Assembly (NCBI GenBank): GCA_004213025.1
Contig: SHBC01000018.1
Location: 1 to 15,122, forward strand
Direction of reading: 5' to 3'
Source of the DNA: SAR116 cluster bacterium
GTDB taxonomy: Bacteria; Pseudomonadota; Alphaproteobacteria; Puniceispirillales; Puniceispirillaceae
DNA length: 15,122 bases
Shown: positions 12,933 through 15,122 of the stretch, one piece after another
Layout: every line of letters starts with the position of its first letter
How positions within the stretch are numbered: the stretch's first letter is position 1
Program-made: the position numbers and the translations under genes
The notes under the pieces: generated by a model
Seen by the model: only the letters and a program-made list of their open reading frames with translations
What the model was told of the DNA's origin: nothing
Databases searched by the model: none

Positions 12933-13355
12933 CTAGCCGGAAAAGGCGATGGCCGCGGCGATGATGGCAAGCGCGATGCCGCCGCGCCCGAGCTGCACCA
13001 GCCGCTTCATCAGCGCCGCATTCGGGGGCCGCTTTGCCTTCATCGCGCCATGGACGTGAAGATTGCCGAACAGCGACACACCAAGAACAATCGCCGCGCC
13101 GAGAAGCTTGGCATGAAAGGCACCATTGATTCCAAGGCCACCATACAGAAGATGGGCCAGCCCGATGCCGGTGATCCACAGGGTCAGGATTGAGCCAAGC
13201 CCAATATAGCCAAGCAGGGCAAACGCCTTGCCGACATGCGGCGGTGGCACCTCACCGGCGCGGACATAGGCCGATTGCATGATGGTGCTGCCAACGGTCA
13301 CGCCGCCGGCAAACAGGATCGCAAAATAGTGCAGAATCTTCAGACCGATTTCCAT
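12933..13355 (-). CDS. Four-helix integral membrane protein, CopD/HemJ-like
   Basis: A 140-residue inner-membrane protein with four hydrophobic segments at about residues 5-25, 45-70, 80-98 and 122-139. It has six histidines: His9 at the first helix, His40, His68, His81 in GAFHAKLLG, and His100/His102 in NLHVHGAMK. The HAKLL...LH segment followed by a basic loop resembles the corresponding part of CopD-domain and HemJ/UPF0093 membrane proteins, which bind copper or haem, but this is a weak pattern match and I would not assign a function. I start at ATG 13355 because AGGGAGG lies just before it; the frame continues upstream but that part is not protein-like. An extended -10 (TGCTAGACT, minus strand, 13420-13412) about 60 bp upstream is a candidate promoter. 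Confidence 0.75.
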   Translation of the reverse strand: MEIGLKILHYFAILFAGGVTVGSTIMQSAYVRAGEVPPPHVGKAFALLGYIGLGSILTLWITGIGLAHLLYGGLGINGAFHAKLLGAAIVLGVSLFGNLHVHGAMKAKRPPNAALMKRLVQLGRGGIALAIIAAAIAFSG

Positions 13356-13521
13356 GAATGCCTCCCTGTTCCGCCGACGAAAAACTACCGCCGACCATAT
13401 CAATGGACGACAGTCTAGCATGAATTTCGGGCAGGTTTTCCTAATTAAGTTTGATTCGATATTGACCTTTAATTGCGCTACCTTCACGGCCTTGATCTTA
13501 ATGGTTCTGATGGTGTGAATT
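13356..13521. promoter_or_regulatory. AT-rich divergent intergenic region
   Basis: 166 bp between divergent genes. It holds the minus-strand extended -10 TGCTAGACT at 13412-13420 and an AT-rich stretch around 13440-13475, with TTGATT and TTGACC as possible plus-strand -35 boxes. No clear matching -10 box, operator dyad or RNA structure is visible. Confidence 0.35.
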
Positions 13522-15122
13522 TTGCACAGATTACCGGCATGTCTGGTGGCGGGCCTAAAGAGGGCCAGTCGCGGCATCGATGTCGGCCTGTCGGCTATCG
13601 CGGTGCTGTGCCTGTCACTTGTCGCGACCGGCCTGCCGGTGGCTATGAGCGCGCGTGCCGAAGCACCACCGCTGGTTATCCTGAAAACCCTGTCCGGGCC
13701 TTCGCATGCTGAGTCAACCTACCTCTCGCTGACCCGGGAGAAAATGCGCCGGCAGCTTGCGGCAAATGATCTCGACCGTGCCGCTCAAACGCTGCAATGG
13801 ATCCGCAATATCGACCCCAATGATGCTGTCACAAATGTACTTGCCATTGAATTGCAGTTGCGGCGCGGCAATGTCGCGGCAGCTGCCATGCGCCTGATCG
13901 ACATTCTTGGCGGGGCACCGGCAACGGATGCCGGGCGGGCCGAGGCGCGGCGAATTCTCGCACTTCTTGAAGCAGAAGGCACTGGCGCGGCGGTCATGGT
14001 GACACGCGCCATGCTTGATGCCGCGACACTGCCCGAGGCGCCGGGACCGTTGCTCGTCACGGCTGTAGATGATGGCTTTGCCTATGAGGTTGGTGATCTG
14101 CCGGGTGGCGGTGATGAGATATCAGCGCAGATCCTTGCCTTTGCCACCACCACCCCGCTTGACCAGATGCGGGCCACCGCAACCACCACCATTGGGGCCG
14201 CGGCGCGAAACGGCACAGAATCGCTGCAGCTTGCCTCGGCCGTGGCGCCGGTGCCGTCTGTGCCGGCACGTGGTCAAAGCCGGGAACTGATCGATCTGGT
14301 TTTCGCGGATCCGACCAATCTGCAATTGAACTTTGCGCTGTTCCAGGAACAGCTTGCCAGTGGCGATCTTGATGGTGCCATGGTGACGCTTGAACGTGTG
14401 CTGATTGTTGATCCGGAATCGAAACTTGCCAAAGTGCTGCTGGCCGACGTCAATCTGCAGAAGGGCAACCTGCCGATGGCGCGCAATATCCTGAGTACCC
14501 TGCTGGCCGAGGAAGATACGCCGATCGACATGGCGCGCCGCGCCGAGGTCCTGCTTGCCGAGGTGGAGTCGCAGCTTGACCCGATGAAGATGCAGGCAAG
14601 GCTGGCGATGGAAATGGGGCAGACGGAAAATGCCTTCGGCCGGTCGAAGTCGGATGAAATCCTGTTCCTCAATCTGCCGATCACCAACACAACGCCGGAC
14701 AAGTCGGATCCCTATCTGAGCTATCAGGCAAGCGTGAAGGTGCTTCGCGAGCTGGACCGCCAGACGCCGACATTGCTTGAGGCGGGTGTGTCGGTCACGG
14801 GTCGCGACACGCGTCACCGCAGCCTGTCTGACATCCGGACCGTTTCCGCCAACCTGGCGGTGAGCGAACTGTCGCGAACCAGCCTGTCAGGTGGCCTTTT
14901 TGCCTCAACCTCGCGCGTCAACAACCGCAGTTTCAGCAGCAATATGGGCGTCTTTGTCGCCGTGTCGCGGCCGATGGCGCCCGGCTGGAACCTGACCCAG
15001 TCGCTGTCGGCCAGCCGTACCCGCTATGGCTCCTATCCGGGGGTCGCCGATAATCGTGACCGCACGGATCGCAGCGGCGCGGCAAAGCTTGGCCTCAGCC
15101 GCGAATTTGAACGCGCAGTTGT
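13522..15122 (+). CDS. Exported TPR-like/beta-barrel protein, 5' part (continues beyond window)
   Basis: An open frame of 533 codons running off the right edge. The N-terminus has basic residues (LKRASRGID), a hydrophobic core (VGLSAIAVLCLSLVATGLPVAM) and a likely signal cleavage after Ala46 (SARA/EA). Helical TPR-like pairs follow, for example residues 75-120 (LDRAAQTLQWIRNIDPNDAV) and about 255-330 (LQLNFALFQEQLASGDLDGA, then LERVLIVDPESKLAKVLLAD). From about residue 355 (MQARLAMEMGQTENAFG) the sequence turns into alternating polar/hydrophobic strands, as in an outer-membrane barrel. TPR plus barrel recalls surface lipoprotein assembly modifiers (Slam/DUF560) or polysaccharide-export porins. 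The start is uncertain: TTG 13522 keeps the signal peptide; GTG 13546 would also; ATG 13645 would destroy it. No strong ribosome binding site decides. Confidence 0.75.
   Translation, partial: MHRLPACLVAGLKRASRGIDVGLSAIAVLCLSLVATGLPVAMSARAEAPPLVILKTLSGPSHAESTYLSLTREKMRRQLAANDLDRAAQTLQWIRNIDPNDAVTNVLAIELQLRRGNVAAAAMRLIDILGGAPATDAGRAEARRILALLEAEGTGAAVMVTRAMLDAATLPEAPGPLLVTAVDDGFAYEVGDLPGGGDEISAQILAFATTTPLDQMRATATTTIGAAARNGTESLQLASAVAPVPSVPARGQSRELIDLVFADPTNLQLNFALFQEQLASGDLDGAMVTLERVLIVDPESKLAKVLLADVNLQKGNLPMARNILSTLLAEEDTPIDMARRAEVLLAEVESQLDPMKMQARLAMEMGQTENAFGRSKSDEILFLNLPITNTTPDKSDPYLSYQASVKVLRELDRQTPTLLEAGVSVTGRDTRHRSLSDIRTVSANLAVSELSRTSLSGGLFASTSRVNNRSFSSNMGVFVAVSRPMAPGWNLTQSLSASRTRYGSYPGVADNRDRTDRSGAAKLGLSREFERAV

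Noticed and set aside
14122..14817. 231-codon minus-strand open frame
   Set aside because: Antisense to the TPR/barrel gene; His/Arg/Gln-rich and without recognisable domains, whereas the plus frame has a signal peptide and repeat structure.

Overview
The window looks like chromosomal DNA from an alphaproteobacterium. Support for this is the high GC content, the strong G/C preference at third codon positions, and gene types typical of that class (an Otn tetronate cluster, a LysR/pirin pair, a PA0141-like PPK2, a HAD-like protein of the 'GSIG' type). I cannot place it below class from sequence alone. I see no rRNA, tRNA, CRISPR array, insertion sequence or integrase.

Layout. (a) 2-2093, plus strand: the 3' end of otnK, then otnC and otnI, joined by ATGA stop/start overlaps. 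These encode the lower pathway for four-carbon sugar acids (L-threonate/D-erythronate to DHAP). They are followed by a small DUF4149-type membrane protein (2215-2637) and an AEC-family carrier (2703-3623). (b) 3636-5047, minus strand: an ATGA-overlapped pair, a tartrate/D-malate/isopropylmalate-type beta-decarboxylating dehydrogenase and an antibiotic-biosynthesis-monooxygenase-fold protein. (c) 5048-5651: a sparse stretch with a 15-bp triple repeat, a doubtful small ORF and an operator-like region. (d) 5652-7867: a winged-helix regulator that runs tail-to-tail into a pirin; the pirin is divergent from a LysR regulator across a 114-bp gap holding a dyad. (e) 7974-8858: an SMP-30/gluconolactonase-family lactonase. 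(f) 8994-10801: a PPK2 polyphosphate kinase, a small XRE repressor (minus) and a divergent Nudix hydrolase with a complete Nudix box. (g) 10811-13355, minus strand: from upstream to downstream, a 4-TM His-bearing membrane protein, a GAF-domain protein, a 109-residue unknown, and a CbbY-like HAD protein that has lost both motif-I aspartates. (h) 13522 to the end: the start of a secreted protein with TPR-like helices followed by amphipathic beta strands, probably an outer-membrane barrel, cut by the window edge.

How the genes may work together. Genes in (a), (b) and (e) suggest uptake and breakdown of short hydroxy or sugar acids, with the first dehydrogenase of the tetronate route expected just upstream of the window. 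PPK2 and the Nudix enzyme in (f) could both act on phosphoanhydride compounds and are separated by a likely autoregulated repressor. The most unusual items are the probably inactive HAD-like protein, the PPK2-XRE-Nudix arrangement, the TPR/barrel protein, and four short tandem duplications (12, 15, 16 and 17 bp): one lies inside the dehydrogenase gene, one reaches into the end of the XRE gene, and two lie between genes.
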